64,000 bases of DNA from an uncultured Desulfobacterales bacterium (GTDB taxonomy: Bacteria > Desulfobacterota > Desulfobacteria > Desulfobacterales > SpSt-501): NCBI GenBank assembly GCA_938048455.1, contig CALIUY010000001.1:1-64000 (forward strand), given 5' to 3'. Shown here piece by piece: positions 53,481 through 61,556 of the stretch. Positions within the stretch are counted from its first letter, which is position 1. Each line of letters opens with the position of its first letter. The translations under genes and the position numbers were made by a program. The notes under the pieces are model-generated. The model ran no database searches. It was not told where the DNA came from and saw only the letters and a list, made by a program, of their open reading frames with translations.

Positions 53481-54173
53481 ATGCGCCGCAGGGTCGTTTT
53501 TCTGGACCGCGACGGGGTGATCAACCGCGATCTCCCCGAGGCCGTCACCCGTCCCGAGGACTTCGCGTTTCTCCCCCGCAGCTTGGATGCCCTGCGCCGT
53601 CTCGCGCAGGGCGGCTTCGCCTGCGTCGTCGTCACCAATCAGTCGGCCGTAGGGCGGGGTCGGCTCGCTGCGGAAACCTTGGCCGAAATCCACCGCCGCA
53701 TGGTCGCGGGGATCCGCGCCGCGGGAGGGGATCTGCTCGACATTCTCGCCTGCCCGCACCCGCCCGATGCGGGCTGCGCCTGCCGCAAACCTGCAGCCGG
53801 CATGCTGCTCGAGGCGGCCCGGCGGCATGGGATCGACCTTTCCGCCGCAGGCCTGGTGGGGGACCGCGCCGGCGACATCCTGAGCGCCCGGCGCGCGGGG
53901 CTGGCCTATGCGCTGCTGGTGCGCACGGGCCAGGGCGAAACCGCGCTCGCGGAGCTCTCCGCGCTCGGCGTCCAGCCCGATGCGGTGGTCGCGGATCTCG
54001 CCGCGGCGGCGGAGTGGATTCTCGCGCGGGCGGGGCGGGAAGAGGTTCAGGAATCGGTTTCGGTCGAGGGGGGCAGCGGCACCTTGAGGAAGGCCACTCC
54101 TTCCTCGACCAACAACCGTTCTTCCTGCGGGGTGCTGACGCCGCGGATGTTCCGCGGCTCCGAGACCCCGTAG
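53481..54173 (+). CDS. gmhB: D-glycero-alpha-D-manno-heptose 1,7-bisphosphate 7-phosphatase
   Basis: 230 aa. HAD catalytic motif VVFLDRDGVINRD (Asp9, Asp11), zinc loop CPHPPDAGCACRKP and VGDRAGDILSARRAG. Makes ADP-heptose precursors for lipopolysaccharide. The usual length is about 190 aa; here the frame runs on for 127 bases into the converging DUF1178 gene, giving a Ser/Thr-rich tail that is probably not conserved. Start ATG with GAGGAA. Confidence 0.87.
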   Translation: MRRRVVFLDRDGVINRDLPEAVTRPEDFAFLPRSLDALRRLAQGGFACVVVTNQSAVGRGRLAAETLAEIHRRMVAGIRAAGGDLLDILACPHPPDAGCACRKPAAGMLLEAARRHGIDLSAAGLVGDRAGDILSARRAGLAYALLVRTGQGETALAELSALGVQPDAVVADLAAAAEWILARAGREEVQESVSVEGGSGTLRKATPSSTNNRSSCGVLTPRMFRGSETP

Positions 54174-54475
54174 TGGATCTTCAAAGCCTCCTTGGCGAAA
54201 TCGCTTCCCACATCCTCGAAATGGTTCTGGACGTAAGCGGCGATCCGCCGCTGCAAACGGCGGAGCAACCGCGGCGGATCGAGGTCTTCGGCCTCCGCCG
54301 GCGGGGGCTGGGAAGCGCGGATCGCAAAGCGCGAGGGCAGCCGCTCGATCCGGGTGTCGTTGCACACCGGGCAAGCGATGAGGCCCCGACGCTGCTGATC
54401 GAGAAAGGCCTCTGCGTCCTCGAACCAGCCCTCGAAGCCATGCCCCTTCGCGCACCGAAGGTCGTAGGCGATCAT
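54047..54475 (-). CDS. DUF1178 family protein
   Basis: 142 aa from ATG 54475. Family pattern: MIAYDLRCAKGHGFEGWF, CPVCNDTRIERLP (zinc-type CxxC; with RCAKGH upstream it makes two pairs), HFEDVGSDFAKEALKIHYGVSEPRNIRG. Small conserved proteobacterial protein of unknown role. Its 3' end overlaps gmhB. Confidence 0.85.
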   Translation of the reverse strand: MIAYDLRCAKGHGFEGWFEDAEAFLDQQRRGLIACPVCNDTRIERLPSRFAIRASQPPPAEAEDLDPPRLLRRLQRRIAAYVQNHFEDVGSDFAKEALKIHYGVSEPRNIRGVSTPQEERLLVEEGVAFLKVPLPPSTETDS

Positions 54476-54590
54476 GGCCCGCCGCTCTTTTGCCTCTGGA
54501 TTCCCGCAATCAATTGCGATAAAGGTCAGAATAACCGATTCGCTGCGCTCCGTCAAACCGGATAGATGGGTTCGCAAGGTGATTTCCCTC

Positions 54591-55223
54591 ATGCGGGTAG
54601 GATTGCTCACGCTCGTTCTCCTGGGGGTCGCCCCCGGCGGCCTCCACGCCGCCACGAACGCCTACATCACCGACACCCTTCGTCTCGCGCTGCGGGCGGG
54701 ACCGGCGGCCGACCAGAAATCGCTGGGGGTGGTGGAGAGCGGCCAGGCGGTGGAAATCCTGAAGGCGGGCGAGGAGTGGACGCTGGTTCGTTCCGCCGCA
54801 GGCATCGAAGGCTGGGTCCAGACGCGCTTTCTCACCGAGCAGCCGCCGCCTAAGCTCCTGGCCGCCCGCTTGCTGGAGAAGAGCCACGAGCTTGAGGCGC
54901 GTGCGGCGGCGCTTTCCGCGGAAAACGCCCGTCTGGAGGAAGAGAACCGCTCCTGGGCGGATCGCTTCGCCGCCCTGCAGGAGGAGTTCGCATCGTTCCG
55001 GCGCGATGCGGCCGAGGTCGAAACCCTGCGCGCCCGCCTGGAGCACGTTCAGAGCGAGCTCGCCGCGAAGGACAAGCTGCTCCGGCACCTCGGAGATCTC
55101 CCGGCGAGGTTCCTGCGCCCGGAGACGCTTACCGCCTTCCTCGCCGGCGCCGGGGTCCTGCTGGCGGGATTTCTCCTCGGTTTCTACGCGCGGCGCAAAC
55201 GCCGCTGGTCTTCGCTCGATTAG
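54591..55223 (+). CDS. SH3-domain membrane protein (TIGR04211-like)
   Basis: 210 aa from ATG 54591. Signal sequence (residues 1-22), bacterial SH3 domain (about 25-80: DTLRLALRAGPAADQKSLGVV, EGWVQTRFL), a coiled coil (about 95-170, LEEENRSWADRFAALQEEF) and a C-terminal membrane segment (FLAGAGVLLAGFLLGFYA) with a basic tail. The layout is that of the proteobacterial SH3-TIGR04211 family. Probably a periplasmic protein anchored at its C-terminus. Confidence 0.85.
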   Translation: MRVGLLTLVLLGVAPGGLHAATNAYITDTLRLALRAGPAADQKSLGVVESGQAVEILKAGEEWTLVRSAAGIEGWVQTRFLTEQPPPKLLAARLLEKSHELEARAAALSAENARLEEENRSWADRFAALQEEFASFRRDAAEVETLRARLEHVQSELAAKDKLLRHLGDLPARFLRPETLTAFLAGAGVLLAGFLLGFYARRKRRWSSLD

Positions 55224-55401
55224 CCCGCCGCACCGCAGCGGGCCGGAGCGGCACGGCCGCTCTCCGGCTCCCGGGGAAGCTTTACGGGAATCGCGGAACG
55301 CAGGAGAAAGACGGAGGAGGGGGGCGGTGTTTCACGACCTGGGGTTACGTCGGCGCCCTCTCCGACCCGCCCCCCGCAATGCTTTATCGCCGGTCGGGGG
55401 G

Positions 55402-55671
55402 CTACTTCACCGCATCTTTCAGGGCTTTGCCGGCGACAAACTTCGGGGCTTTGGAGGCGCTGATCTTGATTTCGGCGCCGGTCTGGGGGTTGCGGCCTTT
55501 GCGGGCCTTGCGCTTGACCACCTTGAAGGTGCCGAAGCCGACGAGGGTCACCGGCTGGCCTTTCTTGAGGGTCTTGGTGATCGACTCGAGGACGCAGTCG
55601 ACCGCGGCCTGGGCCTCTTTCTTGGTGCTGACCACCTTGGCGACTTCCTGAACCAACTCCGCTTTGTTCAT
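55402..55671 (-). CDS. hup: HU-family DNA-binding protein
   Basis: 89 aa. [24 protein letters not shown], then [28 protein letters not shown] with the beta arm, and [13 protein letters not shown] at the end. Bends DNA in the nucleoid. A strong AAGGAGCC-type binding site lies upstream. An imperfect GC hairpin overlaps its stop, but no T-tract follows. Confidence 0.96.
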   Translation of the reverse strand: MNKAELVQEVAKVVSTKKEAQAAVDCVLESITKTLKKGQPVTLVGFGTFKVVKRKARKGRNPQTGAEIKISASKAPKFVAGKALKDAVK

Positions 55672-55712
55672 CGCAGGCTCCTTTCTTCGCGTAGGTGAAA
55701 GATTCCGCCGTC

Positions 55713-55925
55713 TCAGATGCTGTCCCGACAACTCTGGCAGTACTTCCGCGGAACCCCTCGTCCGATCCAGTGAAAGTTCATGACGTGCTTCTTGCCGCAC
55801 TTGGGGCAGATGCATTCCACCTTGCTCTTGTCGTGGTCGAAGAGCGCCTCGCACTCGTCCGGTGCGTTTTCCTTGGCGGGCCGCTTGACGGCCCCGGCGG
55901 GTTCACGGCGTTTGGCGGACGGCAT
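55713..55925 (-). CDS. Small zinc-ribbon protein
   Basis: 70 aa with a basic N-terminus, then [20 protein letters not shown] and CQSC at the end (CPKC and CQSC). It fits a zinc ribbon, perhaps a nucleic-acid binder. Lies between HU and DksA/TraR on the same strand. No family recognised. Confidence 0.7.
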   Translation of the reverse strand: MPSAKRREPAGAVKRPAKENAPDECEALFDHDKSKVECICPKCGKKHVMNFHWIGRGVPRKYCQSCRDSI

Positions 55926-55983
55926 GGGTCATCACTCCTGAGAGCGACTCCGGGCCTGCAAACGGGAGCCTTCGGCCCGGCGT

Positions 55984-56346
55984 TCAGGTGCCCGTCTGTT
56001 TTTCGCGCGCCTCGAGCCGGGTCTTGCAACGGATGCAATGGCGCGTGACCGGACGGGCCTTGAGTCGTTCGATCGCGATTTCCTCCCCGCAGGATTCGCA
56101 AATCCCGTAGATCCCCTCCTCGATGTCCTCGAGCGAGCGGCGGATCTTGTTGATGAGCATAGTTTCCCGGTCGCGGATGCGCAAGGTGAAATTGCGCTCG
56201 GAGTCGAACACGGCGCGGTCGAGCGGATCCGGCGGCAGGTCATCGCCTTCGCGCAGCCCGATGCGGGTTCGATCCGCGTGGGTGAGCAGTTCGTTCAGCC
56301 ATCGGGTGAGCAGTTGCTTGAAGAACTGGCGGTCTTTTTCTTTCAT
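55984..56346 (-). CDS. dksA: DksA/TraR-family transcription factor
   Basis: 120 aa. Coiled-coil N-terminus with DPLDRAVFDSERNFTLRIRDRE, and the four-Cys zinc finger ICESCGEEIAIERLKARPVTRHCIRC. The loop DPLD(R) between helices fits a DksA-like tip (usually DxxDxA). Binds RNA polymerase through the secondary channel and works with ppGpp. Start is ATG 56346. Confidence 0.92.
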   Translation of the reverse strand: MKEKDRQFFKQLLTRWLNELLTHADRTRIGLREGDDLPPDPLDRAVFDSERNFTLRIRDRETMLINKIRRSLEDIEEGIYGICESCGEEIAIERLKARPVTRHCIRCKTRLEAREKQTGT

Positions 56347-56489
56347 GGAACGCAAGCCTCAAGCGCATCCCCCGGGCCGGGGTCGCCTCTCCCGCGCCGT
56401 TTCCGGCGGCGGCGGGAAACCTTTTATTCCCGATGCCGTTGTTTTTTTCAAGAGCTTTTTTCGTCTCCGCTCCTTCGGCGCCGCCGCAT

Positions 56490-56518
56490 TTGACTTCTTG
56501 CACCGAGCCGCTTAGAGT
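56490..56518 (+). promoter_or_regulatory. Promoter for the PilZ gene
   Basis: TTGACT (56490-56495), 17-base spacer, TAGAGT (56513-56518), 26 bases before the PilZ ATG. Confidence 0.6.
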
Positions 56519-56543
56519 CGTGTTCAAACATGGAGAACGATCG

Positions 56544-56861
56544 ATGGCCCCGTTTACCGAAAAACGCCGCGAACCCCGCGTTGCCTGCGACGCCGCCGTG
56601 GAGTGGGCACTGTTCAACCGCTTCGAATTCCATCCCGCCCGACTGCGCAACGTGAGTCCGGCCGGAGGATACCTCGAGTGCGGTCAGCGCCTGAACGAGG
56701 GGTCCACGCTTCAGATCCGCCTTCGGCAGTGCCTGGCGCCCGCGGCCGCAAACGGCTGCCTGAGCGTGCGCACCAACGTCCTCTGCGAGGTGAAGTGGTG
56801 CCGCGAGCTCGAGGCCGGCGGAGCCTTCGGCGTCGGCGTGCGCTATCATTTCCCCGTGTGA
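56544..56861 (+). CDS. PilZ-domain cyclic-di-GMP effector
   Basis: 105 aa, single PilZ domain. The cyclic-di-GMP motifs are present: RREPR (RxxxR, near residue 8) and NVSPAGGYLE (N/DxSxxG). Family role: binding c-di-GMP to control motility or surface traits. The YitT-like gene follows 13 bases later, so the two may be linked. Start ATG 56544. Confidence 0.88.
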   Translation: MAPFTEKRREPRVACDAAVEWALFNRFEFHPARLRNVSPAGGYLECGQRLNEGSTLQIRLRQCLAPAAANGCLSVRTNVLCEVKWCRELEAGGAFGVGVRYHFPV

Positions 56862-56874
56862 AGCGTCCCCTCCC

Positions 56875-57735
56875 ATGACCCTTCGGTTCCTACACGGGCG
56901 CAGGCTCGCCGAAAACGTCCTGCTGATCGTCTCCGGCGCCCTGCTGTGCGCCTACGCGATCCAGGCGATCCTCGTGCCCAGCCGCTTTCTGGCCGGGGGC
57001 ATCGGCGGTCTGAGCCTGTTTCTTCATTACCTCGTTCCCGCTTTGCCGGTCGGCGTCCTCTATTTCGTGCTGAACATCCCGCTCTTCGCCGTGGGCTGGA
57101 AGTTCGTCGGCCGCCGGTTCTTCGCCTACAGCCTCTTCGGCATGGGCATGCTCTCCGCCTTGCTCTTGATCCCCTTTTCCCCCTGCCCCGTTTCGGACCC
57201 GCTGCTCCAGGCGATCGCCGCCGGCATCCTCTCGGGGGTGGGCAGCGGCCTGATGCTGCGCTCCTTCGGCTCCGGAGGCGGCCTCGACATCCTGTCGGTG
57301 ATTCTGCTCAAGAGCTGGTCCGTCCGGATCGGGACCACGGTCATGGCCTTCAACACGCTCTTGCTGCTCGTGGCCCTGTTCCGCTTTCCGCTGGAGATCG
57401 TGCTCTATACCCTGATCTATTTTTTCGTCACCTCGCAGCTGATCAACCTCGTGGTGACCGGCCTCAACCAGCGCAAAGCCGTCATGGTGATTTCTTCGCG
57501 CTGGGAGGAGATCGCCCGCGAGATCATGGAATCGATGCATCGCGGCGTGACCATCGTCAACGGCGAGGGAGGCTATACGGGACGGCCGCTCAAGATCCTC
57601 TACGCGGTGATCACCTTTCAAGAGCTCTCCCGCTTCAAGGACATGGTGCGCTCGTATGACCCGCAGGCCTTTCTCGTGGTGAGCGAAACCCTCGAGGTCA
57701 TGGGCAAGGGAATCGGCAATCAGCCGCACTGGTAG
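56875..57735 (+). CDS. YitT family membrane protein (DUF161/DUF2179)
   Basis: 286 aa. Six membrane segments with AIQAILVPSRFLAGGIGGLSL (DUF161), then the cytoplasmic DUF2179 domain (about 210-286: RKAVMVISSRWEEIAREIM, GVTIVNGEGGYTGRP, FLVVSETLEVMGKGI). Putative transporter of unknown substrate. Its end overlaps the converging ligase gene by 38 bases. Confidence 0.9.
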   Translation: MTLRFLHGRRLAENVLLIVSGALLCAYAIQAILVPSRFLAGGIGGLSLFLHYLVPALPVGVLYFVLNIPLFAVGWKFVGRRFFAYSLFGMGMLSALLLIPFSPCPVSDPLLQAIAAGILSGVGSGLMLRSFGSGGGLDILSVILLKSWSVRIGTTVMAFNTLLLLVALFRFPLEIVLYTLIYFFVTSQLINLVVTGLNQRKAVMVISSRWEEIAREIMESMHRGVTIVNGEGGYTGRPLKILYAVITFQELSRFKDMVRSYDPQAFLVVSETLEVMGKGIGNQPHW

Positions 57736-58786
57736 GCGCCCCCGCAGGCGGCCCCGGCAGCGCCTCCTCGAGTATGCGGCCGATCGCCTCGGTGAAGGAA
57801 ATTCCCGAGGCCTCGAGGGCGGCCGCAAATCCGGCGTCCGGGGCCAGGCAGGGGTTGGCGTTCACCTCGAGGATCCAGGGATCCCCGCGTCCGTCCACGC
57901 GGAAATCGACCCGCGCCCAGCCTTTCAACCCGAAACCCCGCCAGCAGTCGCAGGCCAGAGCGGAGAGCCGCGTCAGCAGCGCCTTCTCCGCCGCCGGGAA
58001 GGCGAAGCGCCGCGGGGTGTGGAGGAACTCGAAGGAGTCCGGGACCCACTTGGCGCGGTAGCCGACGACGGCGGGGGCGCCCTCCGGATAGCCCTCGAAG
58101 AGGATCTCCGCCGGCGCGAGCACCTGCGGTCCGCCGCCGCCCCCCAGCAGGGAGAGGTTGAACTCCCGGCCGGGGATGAAGCGCTCGGCGAAGCAGGCCC
58201 CGCCCAATGCGGGCGCGCGACGGGCGAGCTCTTCCCGCGCCTGCCCGGCGCGTTCGCAGAGCGGCAGCCGCCTTTCGTCCAGCCCGATCGAGGCGTGTTC
58301 CCAGAGCGATTTGATGAGCCAGGGTCCCGGCGCCGGATCCTCCGGGGGGGCGCAGGGGGCGATTCGCGGCGGCCCGGCCGGCGCGGGGTCGATCCAGGCG
58401 GGGGTGGGCAGACCGAGCAGCACGAGCCGTTCCTTGGCCAGCACCTTGTGCGAGGTGGTCCGCACGGCCTCGGCGGGCGAGCCGGTGAACGGCACCCCCA
58501 GAGTCTCGAGCAGCTCGGGCACCCAATGAATCAGGCAGCCGCGGCCGTCCAACGACTCGACGAGGTTGAAGACCAGATCGGGAGCGGTTTTTTCGAGGCG
58601 ACGGCGAAAGCGTTCGAGATCGAGATCGCACTCCAGACGGAACGCGGTGTGGCCGAGACGCCGCAGGGCCCGGCCGACGGCCGCGACCTGCGCCAGGACG
58701 TCGCGCTCCTCGGGGCCCGCCCTCTCCGTCAAGGCGTTATGGACGATCGCGACCCGCATCGCCTCGGGCGGCGCCGGAGGCTTCAT
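57698..58786 (-). CDS. ATP-grasp ligase, D-alanine-D-alanine ligase-like (second of two)
   Basis: 362 aa (an ATG at 58759 is a possible start). ATP-grasp parts: LVFNLVESLDGRGCLIHWVPELL, GSPAEAVRTTSHKVLAKERL, GREFNLSLLGG, and WARVDFRVDGRGDPWILEVNANPCLAPDAGF (metal and ATP site, N-x-N). The N-terminal part is diverged from true Ddl. Overlaps the other ligase gene by 50 bases. In one operon with kamA. Substrate unknown. Confidence 0.87.
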   Translation of the reverse strand: MKPPAPPEAMRVAIVHNALTERAGPEERDVLAQVAAVGRALRRLGHTAFRLECDLDLERFRRRLEKTAPDLVFNLVESLDGRGCLIHWVPELLETLGVPFTGSPAEAVRTTSHKVLAKERLVLLGLPTPAWIDPAPAGPPRIAPCAPPEDPAPGPWLIKSLWEHASIGLDERRLPLCERAGQAREELARRAPALGGACFAERFIPGREFNLSLLGGGGGPQVLAPAEILFEGYPEGAPAVVGYRAKWVPDSFEFLHTPRRFAFPAAEKALLTRLSALACDCWRGFGLKGWARVDFRVDGRGDPWILEVNANPCLAPDAGFAAALEASGISFTEAIGRILEEALPGPPAGAPTSAADCRFPCP

Positions 58787-59765
58787 CGATCCGCCGCCCG
58801 GCCGATTCGAGCACCCCGGAGATCAGCCGCTCGTAGGAAACCCCTGCCAACCGGCAAAGGATCGGCAGATCGGAATGCTCGGGATGCAGACCGGCCAGCG
58901 GGTTGACCTCGAGAAAGCAGGGTCTTCCCCGGCGGTCGCAGCGGACATCCAGGCGGCCGGCGTCGCGGCAGCCGAGAACGCGCCAGGCCTCGAGGGCGAC
59001 CCGCTCCACCTCTCCGATCAGGGGGTCTTCCCGGGGGGTGACCCGCCGGTAGCGGACCAGCTCCTCGAAGTGCTCCTTGTTGTAAAAGGAATAGACCGCC
59101 TCCTCGGCGCCGGCGAGCAGCAGCACCTCGACGGTGGCGATCACGCGCGCCTCGCGGCCGGTTCCGACCAGACCGACCGTGAATTCACGTCCCGGGAGAA
59201 AAGCCTCGACCAGGGCGGGCTGGCGGTAGTCGCGGATCAGCCGGCCGCAGATCTCGACGAGATCTTTCCGTTTTCGGACTACGGAGCGCGCCGTGACGCC
59301 CTTTCCGGTCCCCTCGGCCACGGGCTTGACGAAATAGGGTCCGCGGAAGCGCACCTGCGCGGCCTCCTCGGGGAATTCCACGACGGCAAACGGAGCGGTC
59401 GGAATCCGCGCATCGCGCACCACCCGTTTGGCCATCGCCTTGTGCAGGGTCAGGCTGAGCACCAGCGGGTCGGAAAAGGTGTAAGGGATTTGGTAGGCGT
59501 CGAGCAGCGCGGGCACCTGGGCCTCCCGCCCCATGCCGTAGAGCCCCTCGGCGATGTTGAAGACGAGGTCCCAGCGGCGTCCTGCGGCCAGTCGTTCGAC
59601 CAGCCGCCGGAGGTTGCCGATGCGCTCGGTCTGGTGACCCAGCCCCTGCAGGGTACGCTCGATCGCCTCGATCGTCTCCTCGCGGTCGAACTCGGCGACC
59701 TCCTCCTCCGCGAAGCCGAGCGCGCGGTACTCCGAGCGCAGATCGTAGGTGAGCCCGATGCGCAC
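58737..59765 (-). CDS. ATP-grasp ligase, D-alanine-D-alanine ligase-like (first of two)
   Basis: 342 aa from a GTG at 59765, nine bases after the kamA stop. ATP-grasp parts: WDLVFNIAEGLYGMGREAQVPALLD, FRGPYFVKPVAEGTGKGVT, LPGREFTVGLVG and RLDVRCDRRGRPCFLEVNPLAGLHPEHSDLP. Its second half resembles Ddl but lacks its full substrate signature. It could join two amino acids, one perhaps from KamA. Shares the start/stop overlap with the second ligase. Confidence 0.87.
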   Translation of the reverse strand: MRIGLTYDLRSEYRALGFAEEEVAEFDREETIEAIERTLQGLGHQTERIGNLRRLVERLAAGRRWDLVFNIAEGLYGMGREAQVPALLDAYQIPYTFSDPLVLSLTLHKAMAKRVVRDARIPTAPFAVVEFPEEAAQVRFRGPYFVKPVAEGTGKGVTARSVVRKRKDLVEICGRLIRDYRQPALVEAFLPGREFTVGLVGTGREARVIATVEVLLLAGAEEAVYSFYNKEHFEELVRYRRVTPREDPLIGEVERVALEAWRVLGCRDAGRLDVRCDRRGRPCFLEVNPLAGLHPEHSDLPILCRLAGVSYERLISGVLESAGRRIDEASGAARGDAGRDRP

Positions 59766-59773
59766 GATGCGCC

Positions 59774-61117
59774 TCAGTTCTCCGGTTCCCCGAAAACATC
59801 CGGATAACGGCAGGTGCGGCCGCGGAAGTTGCGCAGCAAAAGATCCCCCCCTTCGCGGCCCGCGACGCCGTTCGGCATGAGGGGGATCTTGCCCCCGCCG
59901 CCCGGAGCGTCGACGACGAAGGTCGGAACGGCGTAGCCCGAGGTGTGGCCGCGCAACCCCTCCAGGATCTCGAGCCCGCGGCGCACGGGGGTGCGGAAGT
60001 GCGCCGAACCGGTGATCGGGTCGCACTGGTAGAGGTAGTAGGGCCGCACCCGCATCCGGAGCAGCCGCTGGCAGAGATCCTTCATCACCGGCACACTGTC
60101 GTTGATCCCCTTGAGCAGCACGGTCTGGGAGCCGAGCGGGATGCCGGCGTTGGCCAGCCGTTCGCAGGCGCGCATCGCCTCCGGCGTGCACTCGGCGGGA
60201 TGCGTGAAGTGCAGGCTCATCCAGAGCGGATGGTAGTGGCGCAGCATGCGCACGAGCGCCGGCGTGATGCGCTGGGGCAGGACGGCGGGGATCTTGGTCC
60301 CGATGCGGATGATCTCCACGTGCGGTACGGCGCGCAGCCGCGAGAGCAGCCACGCCAGGCGCTCGTCGTTCAGCGTGAGCGGGTCGCCGCCGGAGATCAG
60401 CACATCGCGCACGGCGGGCGTGCGGCGGATGTACTCGATCGCCTGCTCGAGGCGCGAGCGGCTGGGGTAGATGGCCCCGTGGCCGACGATCCGCGAGCGG
60501 GTGCAGTAGCGGCAATAGGTGGAACAGAAATCGAGAACCAGCAGCAGCACGCGGTCGGGATAACGATGCACCAGGCCGCGGACCGGGCTCTGGTGCTCCT
60601 CGCTCAAGGGATCGTCGTCCTCGCCGGGGGAGGCGACGAACTCCTCCAGGGTCGGGATCACCGTACGCCGCAGCGGATCGGCCGGATCTTCGCGCGAAAT
60701 CAGGCTCATGAAATAGGGGGTGATCCCCAGGGGCAGCTTGGCCTGGGCCTGCAGCACGGCACGGCGCTCGGAGTCGGACAGAACGATCATCCGTTCCAGC
60801 TGCTCGAGGCTGCGGATGCGGTTGCGGACCTGCCACTGCCAGTCGTTCCATTCCTTCTCGGTCGCCGCGGGAAAATGGGCGCGGCGGAAAGCCGTCGCAC
60901 GCGGGGAAGACGGGGTACGCGAGCGGAAAAAGGGAACGACGGTCAGCCGGGGTGTCGGACTCGAAAGCGGGGGCGGGGAAGGTGGGGGTTCGGAGGAAAC
61001 GGGTGAACCCGGAGGCTCCTCATCGTTTTCGGAGCCTGCCTCGTTTCGGGATGCGGGCAGGGAGGACAACCCGCTCGAGCGCATTTTTGCGGCGTCGGGT
61101 TTCATGGAAACCTGCAT
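59774..61117 (-). CDS. kamA: Lysine 2,3-aminomutase family radical SAM enzyme (KamA)
   Basis: 447 aa. Radical SAM motif CSTYCRYC (Cys198, Cys202, Cys205), PLP Lys410 in DAPGGGGKIPLMP, and the lysine-selecting Asp340 (GIND) and Asp366 (QCDP) that match the two Asp of Clostridium lysine aminomutase rather than the Lys/Asn of the glutamate enzyme. So L-lysine to beta-lysine is the likely reaction. The first 80 residues are an unusual Pro/Ser-rich extension. First gene of the operon with two ATP-grasp ligases. Confidence 0.88.
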   Translation of the reverse strand: MQVSMKPDAAKMRSSGLSSLPASRNEAGSENDEEPPGSPVSSEPPPSPPPLSSPTPRLTVVPFFRSRTPSSPRATAFRRAHFPAATEKEWNDWQWQVRNRIRSLEQLERMIVLSDSERRAVLQAQAKLPLGITPYFMSLISREDPADPLRRTVIPTLEEFVASPGEDDDPLSEEHQSPVRGLVHRYPDRVLLLVLDFCSTYCRYCTRSRIVGHGAIYPSRSRLEQAIEYIRRTPAVRDVLISGGDPLTLNDERLAWLLSRLRAVPHVEIIRIGTKIPAVLPQRITPALVRMLRHYHPLWMSLHFTHPAECTPEAMRACERLANAGIPLGSQTVLLKGINDSVPVMKDLCQRLLRMRVRPYYLYQCDPITGSAHFRTPVRRGLEILEGLRGHTSGYAVPTFVVDAPGGGGKIPLMPNGVAGREGGDLLLRNFRGRTCRYPDVFGEPEN

Positions 61118-61299
61118 TCTCCTTTCCGGCGGTAAGTCTTGACTGATGACTCCGCTTTAGGACGTTTTTTTTTCGCCCAGCGATTACACCGGCCGGCGCT
61201 TGTGAAATCCGGCGATCAAGGAAACCATGAGCAAATCTGCAACGGAATCGGTGATCTGGTAATTTTTGAAACCCTTCCTGTTGTGTTTTCTATGGCCGA

Positions 61300-61328
61300 A
61301 TAATACAACCAATCGTGGTTGTCAACAA
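61300..61328 (-). promoter_or_regulatory. kamA promoter with operator in the spacer
   Basis: Minus strand TTGTTG (61328-61323), 17-base spacer, TATTAT (61305-61300). The spacer is almost filled by ACAACCA-ATCG-TGGTTGT (61305-61322), a perfect 7-bp inverted repeat; a repressor there would block polymerase. Start near 61293, leaving a leader of about 175 bases. Confidence 0.55.
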
Positions 61329-61461
61329 CAAAATGCGCCTCAGGGATGCTGAAATATTCCATTCTCTTCATTGGTTATGGGAAATTATACCCTTTTCCGG
61401 CGAAAAAGCAACGCCATTTTGGCAGTTGAAAAAAACTACTTGGGGCCATCGAGGACTTGCG

Positions 61462-61485
61462 ATATGTATCAAAAGAGATACATAT
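61462..61485. repeat. Perfect inverted repeat, possible operator
   Basis: ATATGTATC (61462-61470), six-base spacer AAAAGA, GATACATAT (61477-61485). An operator-like palindrome about 160 bases upstream of the kamA promoter. Confidence 0.6.
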
Positions 61486-61487
61486 GG

Positions 61488-61511
61488 GGTGCAAGAGATG
61501 GTGCAAAAGAT
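61488..61511. repeat. Tandem 12-bp direct repeat
   Basis: GGTGCAAGAGAT (61488-61499) followed at once by GGTGCAAAAGAT (61500-61511), one mismatch. Two adjacent sites with one-turn spacing could bind a regulator. Confidence 0.5.
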
Positions 61512-61556
61512 ATAGATCCAAGGCTATCGGCAGGCGAACGATGAGGGGATTCGATC

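Larger units (their letters stand above)
61118..61556. other. AT-rich regulatory region upstream of kamA
   Basis: 439 bases, far richer in AT than the rest. It holds the kamA promoter (61300-61328) with an inverted repeat filling its spacer, a perfect 9-bp inverted repeat (61462-61485) and two tandem 12-mers (61488-61511). Short open frames exist but have no binding site or recognisable protein. No convincing terminator for the gene at 61557. Confidence 0.65.

Noticed and set aside
61315-61515. 66-codon plus-strand open frame in the kamA control region
   Set aside because: No binding site, no family similarity, and it lies over the kamA promoter and repeats.
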